Assembly: GCA_947169385.1 (NCBI GenBank)
Contig: CAMVPR010000003.1
Location: 39,956-103,955 of the forward strand
Source of the DNA: an uncultured Lachnospiraceae bacterium
GTDB lineage: Bacteria > Bacillota > Clostridia > Lachnospirales > Lachnospiraceae
Direction: 5' to 3'
Length of the DNA stretch: 64,000 bases
In this document: positions 52,855 to 61,634 of the stretch, piece by piece
Position numbering within the stretch: the first letter of the stretch is position 1
Layout: each line of letters begins with the position of its first letter
Notes under the pieces: generated by a model
What the model was told of the DNA's origin: nothing
Database searches by the model: none
What the model saw: the letters and a program-made list of their open reading frames with translations, nothing else
Program-made: the position numbers and the translations under genes

Positions 52855-53280
52855 TTATGAATATAAGAACTTTTTAACTGCTGAATTGAATTCAGGGTTG
52901 GATTTGGTTATTGTGTAATTCTTGCCGTTTATTATTACTACATAAGGATAGTCAGGATTGTTAAGGAGAGTTATGTACATAACTTCTTTGGAGCCTGACA
53001 TAAACTGGCAATTAATGTCGTTGTTGTCGAACTTGATATCAGAATCACTAGGAAACTTCTTAAGCGAGCTTTCGTTGATTGATGATATAATCGATTTAAG
53101 ACTTTCTTCTTTGGTTACGTTAGCTGCTTTAGTGCCTGAGCTTATCAATATCTTGTCCACTGACTTGGTAACGTTCTTAATCTTAGGCTTGGTTATAAAT
53201 TGAATCGCAATAACCGCACATATGATAAGAAATAGAGTTGATAAGATTCTTAATATTCTATCTTTGGTAAATAGGCCCAT
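52855..53280 (-). CDS. membrane-anchored uncharacterised protein
   Basis: 141 residues from ATG 53280 (GAGGTG upstream). N-terminal anchor helix about 9-28 (ILRILSTLFLIICAVIAIQF). The outside part is Lys/Ser/Asn-rich, with a beta-rich C-terminal region (NNDINCQFMSGSKEVMYITLLNN, YVVIINGKNYTIT). No family recognised. Confidence 0.65.
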   Translation of the reverse strand: MGLFTKDRILRILSTLFLIICAVIAIQFITKPKIKNVTKSVDKILISSGTKAANVTKEESLKSIISSINESSLKKFPSDSDIKFDNNDINCQFMSGSKEVMYITLLNNPDYPYVVIINGKNYTITKSNPEFNSAVKKFLYS

Positions 53281-53397
53281 TAGCACACCTCTATTATATT
53301 ATTTTGTACTGTACCTTTGACAGCTATAACAGTATATCATATAATAATTTAAAATCAATAGTAATAGTAACACTTATTTTATTTTTTTGGAGGGTAT

Positions 53398-54801
53398 ATG
53401 AAATTTAAGAGACTATTAGTGGCATATTTAGTCATTATCATATCATTTATGATGCCGGTTAACGGCATGACTGCGACTTATGCCGCCAAACCGTCGGTTA
53501 ATGCCAAGTCGTATGTTGTTATGGACGCAAGTTCTGCGGACATACTATATAAGAAGAATGCCAATAAGAAGATTTACCCGGCATCCACAGCCAAGATTAT
53601 GACAGCTATGGTTGCAATCGATTCGTTAGACCTTGACAAGAAGGTTACCTATACAACTAAGATGACCAAAGCTGTAGCGTCGCCTGATATTGCGAAGCTT
53701 AACATACCGGTTGGAACCAAGTACACGGTAAGGGAGTACCTTTACATGATGCTTATGGTGTCAGATGCTTCGTCGGCTTCGGCGTTAGCGATTGCAACTT
53801 CCGGTTCCTTTGAAGCATTTTCCAAGAAAATGAATGCTAAGGCTAAGAAGCTTGGTATGACTGCGACAACATTTGACAATCCTGTCGGCCTTGATAAAGG
53901 CAACGGATATAATAAGATTAAGACGACGGCAAGAGACTTCGCGATCATGTCAAGGAAGGCGATGAGTTATCAGACGATCAGAACCATTGCCAAGACCAAG
54001 ACTCACAAGGTTCCTAAGAGTAACAAGAAGCCTTCGATTTCAATAGTTAACACCAATCTGTTTTATTCCAGCTATAATTACGACAAAAACAATTATCAGG
54101 TTATCGGACTTAAGACAGGCTCTACTAAAGCGGCAGGTTTTACTATGGTTGTTGTTGGCAGAGATTACAGCAACCACGAAGTTATATGTGCGTATTTTGG
54201 TGCCAACAGTAACTACAATAGATATACCGGAATTAAGAAGCTTATGAATTACACTTTTAAGCAACATAAGGCCGGCAAGATAACGCTTCATAAAGATTTC
54301 TGGGACTCGAGATATGGAACGTGTTCTACCGCAATTAGGTTATATGCCGATAAGGGCATACTTAAATGCAATTCAAACGGTAGGTTTTATCCTAACGAAG
54401 ATGTTACAAGCGCTCAGTTTACTTCATATCTTAAGGATATTGCCGGCGCAGATATTACATTTTCTAATGCCGATGTTACCTTGGGAGAGTTTTTGAAGGC
54501 GTACAATAATCATTACAATTCTGACAGAACTCTTGCAGAGCTTTTAAGTGCTAAGATATTGCCTTCTGATATGGTTCTTAATGATGATGTTAACATTACC
54601 AAGGGACAGGCGGTTTATATAGCGGCTAATCTTAAGAAAGTAGAAGATGCGGCACCTATAGTATCAAGTGATGCAATTTCAAATGTGAGTGCTGATGCTG
54701 TTAGTAAAGCGTCGCTTGATGATAGAGAGTACATTAAGGAAGCGACTAGTTCAGACGCACTAGAATTAAATGAGGAGATAGAAAATGTCGGAATCGAATA
54801 A
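53398..54801 (+). CDS. D-alanyl-D-alanine carboxypeptidase with SLH-like tail
   Basis: 467 residues. Signal peptide about 1-29. Penicillin-binding core: SxxK as S63-T-A-K66 and KTG as LKTGSTKAAG near 236. The usual SxN is replaced by S122-D-A (VSDASSASAL), which is atypical. After the core, residues about 300-420 resemble S-layer-homology modules (AIRLYADKGILKCNSNGRFYPNEDVTSAQF), then a Ser/Asp/Ala-rich tail. It trims peptidoglycan stem peptides. It overlaps the TraX gene by 17 nt. Confidence 0.88.
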   Translation: MKFKRLLVAYLVIIISFMMPVNGMTATYAAKPSVNAKSYVVMDASSADILYKKNANKKIYPASTAKIMTAMVAIDSLDLDKKVTYTTKMTKAVASPDIAKLNIPVGTKYTVREYLYMMLMVSDASSASALAIATSGSFEAFSKKMNAKAKKLGMTATTFDNPVGLDKGNGYNKIKTTARDFAIMSRKAMSYQTIRTIAKTKTHKVPKSNKKPSISIVNTNLFYSSYNYDKNNYQVIGLKTGSTKAAGFTMVVVGRDYSNHEVICAYFGANSNYNRYTGIKKLMNYTFKQHKAGKITLHKDFWDSRYGTCSTAIRLYADKGILKCNSNGRFYPNEDVTSAQFTSYLKDIAGADITFSNADVTLGEFLKAYNNHYNSDRTLAELLSAKILPSDMVLNDDVNITKGQAVYIAANLKKVEDAAPIVSSDAISNVSADAVSKASLDDREYIKEATSSDALELNEEIENVGIE

Positions 54802-55585
54802 GAGTACTACATCGTTTAAACTGAAGATTATTGCGATTGTTTCTATGTTTATAGATCATATAGGAGCTGCGATTGTTGAGAAGATTATTGATGACCCGAT
54901 GGCATTTGGCGTGGGAGATGAGTTGGTTAAGGTCCTAAGGATAGCTGATGATGTATTAAGGTCTGTTGGAAGGCTTGCATTCCCTTTGTTTATATTTATG
55001 ATAGCTGAGGGCTTTAAATACACCAAAAACAGACGAAACTATTTTCTTAGACTTTTGGCCTTTGCATTTATATCAGATATTCCTTTTGATCTTGGGTTCT
55101 TTCCAGAGTTTATAACGGGGTGGTTTCCTGAGACTTTCTTTGGACAGAACGTGTTCTTTACTTTAGCTTTGGGACTTGGGGCAATTATTATGATAGACAG
55201 GATAAGTGCTGTCAATCCTGATATAGAAGGAGCTAAGAAGATTAATTCTAATACTGTCAAGAGAGCGATAGGAGTTGCAGGAACTACAGCGGTCGCGCTT
55301 GTGGTGGCTGATTACATAAACTGTGATTATGGAATGTCGGGAGTTCTTGCTATCATAGCAGCTTACATTTTCAGGAACAATTACACTTCCGAAATATTAG
55401 CACCTGTCGTAGTTCTTGGAGTGTTTAATCCGGTTGAATTTATTGCGTTGTTTGATGTGGTTATTGTGGCGAATTACAGAGGCGAGAAGGGCAGAAACTT
55501 CAACAAATGGTTCTTCTATCTGTTCTACCCTGTACATCTATCGTTTCTCGTTGGAATAAGGGAACTGCTTAGGTACTTATTATAA
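54785..55585 (+). CDS. TraX family membrane protein
   Basis: 266 residues, eight or so hydrophobic helices. Hallmarks are KIIAIVSMFIDHIGA near 13, RSVGRLAFPLFIFMIAEGFKYT near 60, and a C-terminal FFYLFYPVHL. TraX of F plasmid N-acetylates pilin; in Clostridia the role is unknown and may be acylation of a surface structure. Coupled to the carboxypeptidase. Confidence 0.88.
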   Translation: MSESNKSTTSFKLKIIAIVSMFIDHIGAAIVEKIIDDPMAFGVGDELVKVLRIADDVLRSVGRLAFPLFIFMIAEGFKYTKNRRNYFLRLLAFAFISDIPFDLGFFPEFITGWFPETFFGQNVFFTLALGLGAIIMIDRISAVNPDIEGAKKINSNTVKRAIGVAGTTAVALVVADYINCDYGMSGVLAIIAAYIFRNNYTSEILAPVVVLGVFNPVEFIALFDVVIVANYRGEKGRNFNKWFFYLFYPVHLSFLVGIRELLRYLL

Positions 55586-56248
55586 TTCTATCACTTCGAC
55601 AACAGTAAGTGTGTCATCATCGACATAGAATCTAACATCATATTTATCGAAGCTTAGACCGTACCTTCTGGTGCGGTCATTTTGATATGTTGGGCGTGGA
55701 TCTTCGCTTAATACTCCAATTAAAGCTTCGCGCTTGTCTTCGGCTATGATGTTTAAGAGTTCTTCGGGAAATGTTACCTTTAGCTTTAATTTCTCGACAC
55801 TTGTGAATCCTTCTTTGGCATCAGGGTGACAGTCGGCATAAGGAATGTAAGGCTTGATATCGTATATAGGTGTGCCGTCAAGCATATCGACTCCACTTAC
55901 ATATAAGAGTGGACCTTCATTTGCATCGTAATCGATCTTGTCTAACTTAACTGACGATAGCCCTAGATTGTTAGGCCTAAAAGGTGATCTTGTAGCAAAT
56001 ACCCCCATCCTTGTGTTACCACCTAATCTCGGCGGCTTGACAGTTGCCGAAAATGTATCTCTCTTGGCTTTTGAGAATTCCCATATTATCCAAATGTAAT
56101 TGAAGTCCTCTAACCCCCTGAAAGCGTCATGCAATCTGTATTCAGGCTCGAACTTGATTACACCTGTTGCTTCTTTTACAAGACCGCTCTGTCTTGGAAT
56201 CCCAAACTTCTCGTTAAAATCTGTATGTATATATGCTATTGGTTTCAT
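55580..56248 (-). CDS. trmO: tRNA (t6A37) N6-methyltransferase TrmO
   Basis: 222 residues from ATG 56248 behind GGAGG; the open frame extends upstream without a start signal. TrmO/TsaA features: MKPIAYIHTDF, FRGLEDFNYIWIIWEF, RMGVFATRSPFRPNNLGLSSVKL, and DILDG-like VDMLDGTPIYDIKPYIPYAD. It methylates t6A at tRNA position 37. Confidence 0.93.
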   Translation of the reverse strand: MKPIAYIHTDFNEKFGIPRQSGLVKEATGVIKFEPEYRLHDAFRGLEDFNYIWIIWEFSKAKRDTFSATVKPPRLGGNTRMGVFATRSPFRPNNLGLSSVKLDKIDYDANEGPLLYVSGVDMLDGTPIYDIKPYIPYADCHPDAKEGFTSVEKLKLKVTFPEELLNIIAEDKREALIGVLSEDPRPTYQNDRTRRYGLSFDKYDVRFYVDDDTLTVVEVIEL

Positions 56249-56378
56249 AGTATTCCTCCGATAATATGAGTATAGCATATAATTATGAAGCGGTGTACCG
56301 ATTTTGACAAAAGAGTAGATGTGTGGTACTATTTTTTGAGTTAAATGTATATATTTATTACAAGTGAGGTGTGTTGTT

Positions 56379-57446
56379 GTGGCAGAGAATAATAATGAGA
56401 ATAATAACGAGAAGAGTGGCAATAAGAGGTTTATTGCGGTGATTGTAGCTATCGTGATCGTAGTTGCAGCGATTGTAACCTGTGCTATTATTGTTGGCAA
56501 TAAGAATAAGTCTTCTAAACCGGCTGACAGTACCACTGAAGAAGTTGAGGCAGAGGATGGCGAGGACGCATCTGAAGATGCTGACGAAGAGGAAGAAGAG
56601 GACAGTTATCTTGAGGAAGATCAGGTTATGTATGACGACATCATTTACCGCGTGGATAAGAGTGCTAATACGGCATTTGTTGAGAGCTGCGAGATTTATG
56701 ATCCTAAGGACGTAGTTATAAGAGATACTGTTGAATTAGACGGAACTGAGTATCCTGTTACTTCTATAAATGATTCTGTTTTTAACGGATTTGATACAAT
56801 ACTTAGTGTAGTGCTTGGAGAGAACATTGAGAATGTGGCGGATGATGCATTTTATTCTTGCTACAGTCTTAAGAGTGTAAGCTCAGACGCTAAACTAAAG
56901 ACAATTGGTGCCAACGCCTTCAGCGCGTGCGATGAGCTCGATAAGGTTTTGCTTAACGAAGGTTTAGAGTACATAGGTGATGACGCGTTTAGCGCTGACC
57001 CGTTGTTAACTGAGATTACACTTCCTTCGACTATCGATACATTGGGAGCCACAGTGTTTATGGACTGCGAGAAGTTATCCAAGGTAACATTGACCGACGG
57101 TATCTCAGTACTTGGAGATGGAATGTTTACCAACTGTTACGAGATTAAGTCAATTACAATTCCTTCCTCTATTAAGAAGATTCCGGAGGAGTGCTTCTGG
57201 TCTTGCGAGGGACTAAAGGGCGCGTTTGAGATACCGGCATCAATTAAAGAAGTCGGAGACAATGCGTTTTACGATACATACATCACGGAGCTTAAAGTTC
57301 CTATGGGTATTCTTCCTGCTGATGACAGTCAATTCTCAGGGTTTGATGGAATGGATGATCTTGTCACAATCAAGGTTCCTGCCGCTGAGAAGAAGAAGTA
57401 TGATGAATACTACGACGGTTACGACGTTAAAGTAGTTACGTACTAA
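56379..57446 (+). CDS. BspA-type leucine-rich-repeat protein with membrane anchor
   Basis: 355 residues from GTG 56379, with GTGAGGTG before it. A charged Asn-rich N-terminus precedes a membrane helix (about 18-41), an acidic Glu/Asp linker (about 50-85), then five or six LRR_5 repeats (VTSINDSVFNGFDTILSVVLGENIENVADDAFYSCYSL...). It ends in a cap (VKVVTY). Likely surface-exposed, binding function unknown. Confidence 0.85.
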   Translation: MAENNNENNNEKSGNKRFIAVIVAIVIVVAAIVTCAIIVGNKNKSSKPADSTTEEVEAEDGEDASEDADEEEEEDSYLEEDQVMYDDIIYRVDKSANTAFVESCEIYDPKDVVIRDTVELDGTEYPVTSINDSVFNGFDTILSVVLGENIENVADDAFYSCYSLKSVSSDAKLKTIGANAFSACDELDKVLLNEGLEYIGDDAFSADPLLTEITLPSTIDTLGATVFMDCEKLSKVTLTDGISVLGDGMFTNCYEIKSITIPSSIKKIPEECFWSCEGLKGAFEIPASIKEVGDNAFYDTYITELKVPMGILPADDSQFSGFDGMDDLVTIKVPAAEKKKYDEYYDGYDVKVVTY

Positions 57447-57460
57447 TATAGAGGTTTATT

Positions 57461-57490
57461 GAAGAGCACTTGATCGTGCTCTTCTTTTAC
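57461..57490 (+). terminator. Rho-independent terminator after the LRR gene
   Basis: GAAGAGCAC / GTGCTCTTC stem, loop TTGATC, tail TTTTAC. Confidence 0.8.
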
Positions 57491-57492
57491 TA

Positions 57493-57522
57493 TTGACTTT
57501 TAAGTTGTGAAAATGATATAAT
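57493..57522 (+). promoter_or_regulatory. promoter of the tRNA-Leu gene
   Basis: TTGACT (57493-57498), 18-bp spacer, TATAAT (57517-57522), 28 bp ahead of the tRNA. Confidence 0.7.
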
Positions 57523-57549
57523 CTCATTTGTTGTAACTTGGCAACATTT

Positions 57550-57633
57550 GCGGATATGGCGGAATCGGCAGACGCGCCAGCTTCAGGTGCTGGTGGTAGC
57601 AATACCGTGCAAGTTCAAGTCTTGTTATCCGCA
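57550..57633 (+). tRNA. tRNA-Leu (anticodon CAG)
   Basis: 84 nt. Acceptor GCGGATA / TATCCGC with discriminator A, anticodon stem CCAGC / GCTGG around TTCAGGT (anticodon CAG), a class II variable arm, and GTTCAAGTC T-loop. CCA is not encoded. Confidence 0.95.
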
Positions 57634-57653
57634 TTTAAGTAAATGGTCTTACT

Positions 57654-57686
57654 AAAGGCTTCCTTATATGGAAGTCTTTAATTTTG
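57654..57686 (+). terminator. hairpin after tRNA-Leu
   Basis: AAAGGCTTCC / GGAAGTCTTT with TTATAT loop and AATTTTG tail; ends the tRNA transcript or leads putP. Confidence 0.6.
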
Positions 57687-57721
57687 ATAAGACTACTTAA
57701 TGTTATAAATAGGAGGCTATT

Positions 57722-59257
57722 ATGACTACTGCAATTATTATGATAGTTATTGTTCTATATCTTGGAATAATGATAGCTATCGGAGCACATTTTACCAAAA
57801 CCAACAATTCTGCTGATGATTTCTACTTGGGCGGAAGAAAGCTTGGACCATTAGTTACGGCGATGAGTGCTGAGGCGAGCGATATGAGTTCTTATCTTTT
57901 GATGGGACTTCCGGGTCTCGCTTACCTTACAGGTTTGGCTGACGTAGGTTGGACAGCGATTGGTTTGGCTGTTGGTACTTATGTTAACTGGCTTATTGTT
58001 TCGAGAAGAGTTAGAAGATACAGTCATCAGCTTGATGCAATCACAATTCCTGATTTCTTCGCTAAGAGATACAAGGATGACAAGAACCTTCTTACACTCC
58101 TTGCTGCTATCGTAATATTTGTATTCTTTGTTCCATATACAGCGAGTGGTTTTGCAGCTTGCGGTAAGCTTTTTAACAGCTTGTTTGGAGTTGATTATCT
58201 TACTGCGATGATTATCTGTGCAATTATTATCGTTATATATACTACTTTGGGTGGTTTCCTGGCTGCGTCAACAACAGACCTTATTCAGAGTATTATTATG
58301 ACTATTGCTTTGTTTATAGTTATTGTGTACGCGTGTGTTCAGGCAGGCGGAATAGGTGATGTTATTGCAAATGCCAAAGGCCTTGCGGGATATTTTGAAT
58401 TTACCCACACTCATGACCCTGAGGCTAATCAGAGTCTTCCTTACGGTGCGCTTACTATAGTGTCAACACTTGCTTGGGGACTTGGTTACTTTGGTATGCC
58501 GCATATTCTTCTTAGATTTATGGCTACCAAGGAAGAACAGAAGCTCACGATGTCTAGAAGAATCGCAACTGTATGGGTAGTGATTTCTATGGGAATCGCT
58601 GTGATGATTGGTATTGCAGGACGTGCGATGAGCGGTAACGGCAAGCTTGATGTGTTAACAGGTAACAACAGTGAGACTATTCTTATTAAGATATCTGACT
58701 TGTTAACTTCTCATGGTGTGCTTCCTACAATAATAGCCGGAATTATCTTATCCGGAATTCTTGCAGCTACAATGTCAACAGCAGACAGTCAGCTTCTTGC
58801 TGCTTCTTCAGCTGTTTCACAGAATATAATGGTAGATTTCTTTAAAGTTAAACTTAGCAATAAACAGGCGGTATTGATTGCAAGATGTACCGTGCTTGTT
58901 CTTAGTATAATTGCAGTATTCCTGGCTAGGGATCCTGACAGTTCTGTGTTTAAGATTGTATCATTTGCATGGGCGGGATTTGGAGCAGCTTTTGGACCGG
59001 CGATGCTTCTTGCTTTATATTGGAAGAGAAGTAATAAATGGGGTGCATTAAGTGGAATGCTCGTAGGTGCCGTGATGATATTTGTATGGAAGTTCGCAGT
59101 TAGACCACTTGGTGGTATGTGGGATATTTATGAGCTTCTTCCTGCATTTGTACTTGCATTGATTGGCAATATCGTTGTGAGTCTCATAACAGCTAAGCCT
59201 GATGATGAGATAGTAGAAGGCTTTGATGAGATGGCTAATATTTCTTCTATTGAATAG
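57722..59257 (+). CDS. putP: sodium/proline symporter
   Basis: 511 residues, about 13 membrane helices of the SSS family: FYLGGRKLGPLVTAMSAEASDMSSYLLMGLPG near 33-65 is the PutP sodium/proline signature, and later WGLGYFGMPHILLRFMA. It imports proline with Na+. GGAGG precedes; a terminator follows. Confidence 0.94.
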   Translation: MTTAIIMIVIVLYLGIMIAIGAHFTKTNNSADDFYLGGRKLGPLVTAMSAEASDMSSYLLMGLPGLAYLTGLADVGWTAIGLAVGTYVNWLIVSRRVRRYSHQLDAITIPDFFAKRYKDDKNLLTLLAAIVIFVFFVPYTASGFAACGKLFNSLFGVDYLTAMIICAIIIVIYTTLGGFLAASTTDLIQSIIMTIALFIVIVYACVQAGGIGDVIANAKGLAGYFEFTHTHDPEANQSLPYGALTIVSTLAWGLGYFGMPHILLRFMATKEEQKLTMSRRIATVWVVISMGIAVMIGIAGRAMSGNGKLDVLTGNNSETILIKISDLLTSHGVLPTIIAGIILSGILAATMSTADSQLLAASSAVSQNIMVDFFKVKLSNKQAVLIARCTVLVLSIIAVFLARDPDSSVFKIVSFAWAGFGAAFGPAMLLALYWKRSNKWGALSGMLVGAVMIFVWKFAVRPLGGMWDIYELLPAFVLALIGNIVVSLITAKPDDEIVEGFDEMANISSIE

Positions 59258-59263
59258 TTGATT

Positions 59264-59290
59264 CGGGGCTTTTTAGCCCCGTTTGGATTT
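59264..59290 (+). terminator. Rho-independent terminator after putP
   Basis: CGGGGCT-TTTT-AGCCCCG stem then TTTGGATTTT. Confidence 0.75.
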
Positions 59291-59301
59291 TGGAGGGCAA
59301 T

Positions 59302-59910
59302 ATGATTAAGCTTTTTATAGGAATTGCGCTTACAATACTAAATTACGATATTAATATTTCTGGGCATGTGATAGGTGTATTCCCACATTTTCTGGGATTT
59401 CTGTTAATCGTACTTTCGATAAATGAATTAGAGAAGAAGGACGATGCATTTGAACGAGTTATGCTTCCGTCTTATGTGATGTTGGTTTACTCGCTTGCAT
59501 TTTATATGGCTAAGTCTTTTGGGGCGAGTTTTTATTTAGAGAGTCATGTACCGTATCTTTTGTATTTTATTCAGTTATTAGAGACTATAGGCACAATGCT
59601 TGTAATATACTTTGTGTTATTTGGAGTTACTCACTACGAGCACAGACTTAGAATTGATGTCGGCGCCAAGAAAATGCAGACTATGTGGAAGGTGCTTGGA
59701 ATAGGATACATCTTATACTACGTTGGATACATGACTGTTTTGATGTATGGCGGTGCAGCGGATCCTTCTAATACAGAGTCGCTTGCTAAGAATGTATTGC
59801 CTGCATTTATGTTGTTTCAGGGACTTAATGGAGTTAAGAATATAGCTGTTGTTGTTTTTATTTTCATGCTTTATAAGCTTACAATGAAGCTGAAGAGCAG
59901 GATGGATTAG
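59302..59910 (+). CDS. uncharacterised multi-spanning membrane protein
   Basis: 202 residues from ATG 59302 (GGAGGG upstream). Five or six hydrophobic helices with short loops; begins MIKLFIGIALTILNYDINIS. No family recognised. It lies 8 nt ahead of the methyltransferase gene and is probably cotranscribed. Confidence 0.7.
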   Translation: MIKLFIGIALTILNYDINISGHVIGVFPHFLGFLLIVLSINELEKKDDAFERVMLPSYVMLVYSLAFYMAKSFGASFYLESHVPYLLYFIQLLETIGTMLVIYFVLFGVTHYEHRLRIDVGAKKMQTMWKVLGIGYILYYVGYMTVLMYGGAADPSNTESLAKNVLPAFMLFQGLNGVKNIAVVVFIFMLYKLTMKLKSRMD

Positions 59911-59918
59911 GAGATATT

Positions 59919-60788
59919 ATGTGGATTGCTGATCAATGGCGTGATTACGAAGTATTAGACACATCTAATGGCGAGAAGCTCGAGAGATGGGGCGACTATA
60001 TCCTTGTGAGACCGGACCCGCAGGTTATATGGGATACTCCTCATGAGCACCCTATGTGGAAGAAGAAGAATGCGCACTATCATAGAAGTAAGAAAGGCGG
60101 CGGAGAATGGGAGTTTTTCGATTTGCCTAAGACCTGGGAGATTGAGTACAAGGATCTTAAGTTCAGATTGCAGCCGTTTAGCTTCAAGCACACAGGTCTT
60201 TTCCCGGAACAGGCTGTCAATTGGGATTGGTTTTCTTCTATAATAAAGGAAGCTGTATCAAAAGGTCGAGAGGTTAAGGTGCTGAATCTCTTCGCCTACA
60301 CAGGCGGTGCAACTATAGCTGCGTTAAATGCCGGAGCTAAGGTTACACATGTTGACGCCTCTAAAGGTATGGTTAATTGGGCTAAAGAAAATGCTGCGCT
60401 TTCGGGACTGATTGACGCACCTGTCAGATGGTTGGTTGATGATTGTGTCAAGTTTGTCGAGCGTGAGATTAGAAGAGGCAATACATATGACGCTATAATT
60501 ATGGATCCGCCTTCTTATGGAAGGGGACCTAAGGGCGAGATATGGAAGATAGAAGACAGTATATATCCATTTATTAAGCTTACCACCAAGATTCTTAAGA
60601 AGGATCCTCTCTTCTTTCTTGTCAATTCTTACACAACCGGACTTCAGCCCGGTGTGTTAAGTTACATGATTAATACGGAGATTGTTTCTCGTTTCGGAGG
60701 ACATGTCATTTCTGAGGAGATTGGACTACCGATTAAAGACAGCAATCTTGTCCTTCCATGCGGTTGCAGTGGAAGGTGGACGATATGA
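59919..60788 (+). CDS. class I SAM-dependent methyltransferase (RlmI-like)
   Basis: 289 residues. The SAM site is VLNLFAYTGGATIAALNAGAKVTHVDASKGMV near 122-152, and the catalytic-type motif is IIMDPPSYGRGPKGEIW near 193-209. These match COG1092-type 23S rRNA cytosine methyltransferases, but the N-terminal PUA domain of RlmI is absent. Probably an RNA methyltransferase. Confidence 0.88.
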   Translation: MWIADQWRDYEVLDTSNGEKLERWGDYILVRPDPQVIWDTPHEHPMWKKKNAHYHRSKKGGGEWEFFDLPKTWEIEYKDLKFRLQPFSFKHTGLFPEQAVNWDWFSSIIKEAVSKGREVKVLNLFAYTGGATIAALNAGAKVTHVDASKGMVNWAKENAALSGLIDAPVRWLVDDCVKFVEREIRRGNTYDAIIMDPPSYGRGPKGEIWKIEDSIYPFIKLTTKILKKDPLFFLVNSYTTGLQPGVLSYMINTEIVSRFGGHVISEEIGLPIKDSNLVLPCGCSGRWTI

Positions 60789-60856
60789 ATATAGCGATAT
60801 ACGTTCTTTTGATTGATATCAGCATTGTGTTTATCGGAGCGGGATTGAGCCGGTGA
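60785..60856 (+). CDS. 23-residue hydrophobic peptide (candidate)
   Basis: ATG overlaps the stop of the methyltransferase gene (ATGA) and opens a 23-codon frame, MNIAIYVLLIDISIVFIGAG then LSR, nearly all hydrophobic. Coupled translation is possible. It could equally be chance. Confidence 0.3.
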   Translation: MNIAIYVLLIDISIVFIGAGLSR

Positions 60857-60897
60857 AGAGCAAAAGATGATTTTTTTGTATTTTTTTAAATTTTTCC

Positions 60898-60926
60898 TTG
60901 CATTTTCTTGATTATTATTATATACT
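60898..60926 (+). promoter_or_regulatory. promoter of the S10 ribosomal operon
   Basis: TTGCAT (60898-60903), 17-bp spacer, TATACT (60921-60926), preceded by an A/T-rich UP-like stretch. Confidence 0.7.
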
Positions 60927-60933
60927 ACCAAAT

Positions 60934-61161
60934 GTTGTGACCTTGATAGCGATGAAGCGTGAGGTTGCTGCCCGTGAGGCAGGTTTTCCGTGGAGCGAGT
61001 CAAGTTTTAAACTGGCGACAAGTCACTGTACAAAGTTAACAATCTGCGTAAGGGCAGATATGACGTGCGTTTTCATTTCGTTGCATTTTATGAAACGCCC
61101 GGGTAAGTGTACAGTCACCGCTTGTCGTACCGCAAAGTACGAAAAGGAGGCGACTTTTTTT
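60934..61161 (+). promoter_or_regulatory. S10 operon leader RNA
   Basis: About 230 nt of untranslated leader with several stems: CTGCCCGTGAGGCAG (60968-60982); TCTGCGTAAGGGCAGA (61043-61058); GCGTTTTCATT...ATGAAACGC (61068-61099); GTACCGCAAAGTAC (61126-61139). From memory this leader is well conserved upstream of rpsJ in Lachnospiraceae. Autogenous control by a ribosomal protein is likely, but which one is not shown. It contains no convincing ORF although the rpsJ frame is open through it. Confidence 0.6.
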
Positions 61162-61476
61162 ATGGCAAGTCAGAACGTAATGAGAATTACATTAAAGGCA
61201 TATGATCACAAGATCATTGATGCTGCTGCCAAGAACATCGTGGAGGCCGTTACTAAGGCCGGATCTAAGGTAAGTGGTCCAGTACCAATGCCTACTAAGA
61301 AGGAGGTAGTTACTATCCTTCGTGCTGTACATAAGTACAAAGATTCACGCGAGCAGTTCGAGCAGAGGACTCATAAGAGACTTATTGATGTAATCAACCC
61401 AAGCAAGAAGACTGCCGATGTTTTACAGGGTATGGATTTACCAGCCGGTGTAGACATCAGTATCAAGATGAAGTAA
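61162..61476 (+). CDS. rpsJ: 30S ribosomal protein S10
   Basis: 104 residues, full length: [48 protein letters not shown] and [34 protein letters not shown] 61162 follows AAAAGGAGG; the open frame further upstream is leader. Confidence 0.97.
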   Translation: MASQNVMRITLKAYDHKIIDAAAKNIVEAVTKAGSKVSGPVPMPTKKEVVTILRAVHKYKDSREQFEQRTHKRLIDVINPSKKTADVLQGMDLPAGVDISIKMK

Positions 61477-61634
61477 TTCATCACTAACATTTTCATTTTT
61501 ACAAAATATCCTTAAGGGTTAAGATATAGGGTCCAAGCTTTCTTATATAGATAAGAGACCAAGTATTCCGTATTTTAACATCTAGGATGATTGCAAATAG
61601 CAATCCGCTGTAGATTACATAGGAGGAATTAAAC

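Noticed and set aside
55580..56536. N-terminal extension of TrmO
   Set aside because: The extra 96 codons have no ribosome site and overlap the divergent promoter region; the ATG at 56248 follows GGAGG and gives a normal TrmO.
60898..61161. N-terminal extension of S10 by about 88 residues
   Set aside because: The extension would be translated from within the promoter and structured leader; S10 is complete from ATG 61162, which has its own strong ribosome site.
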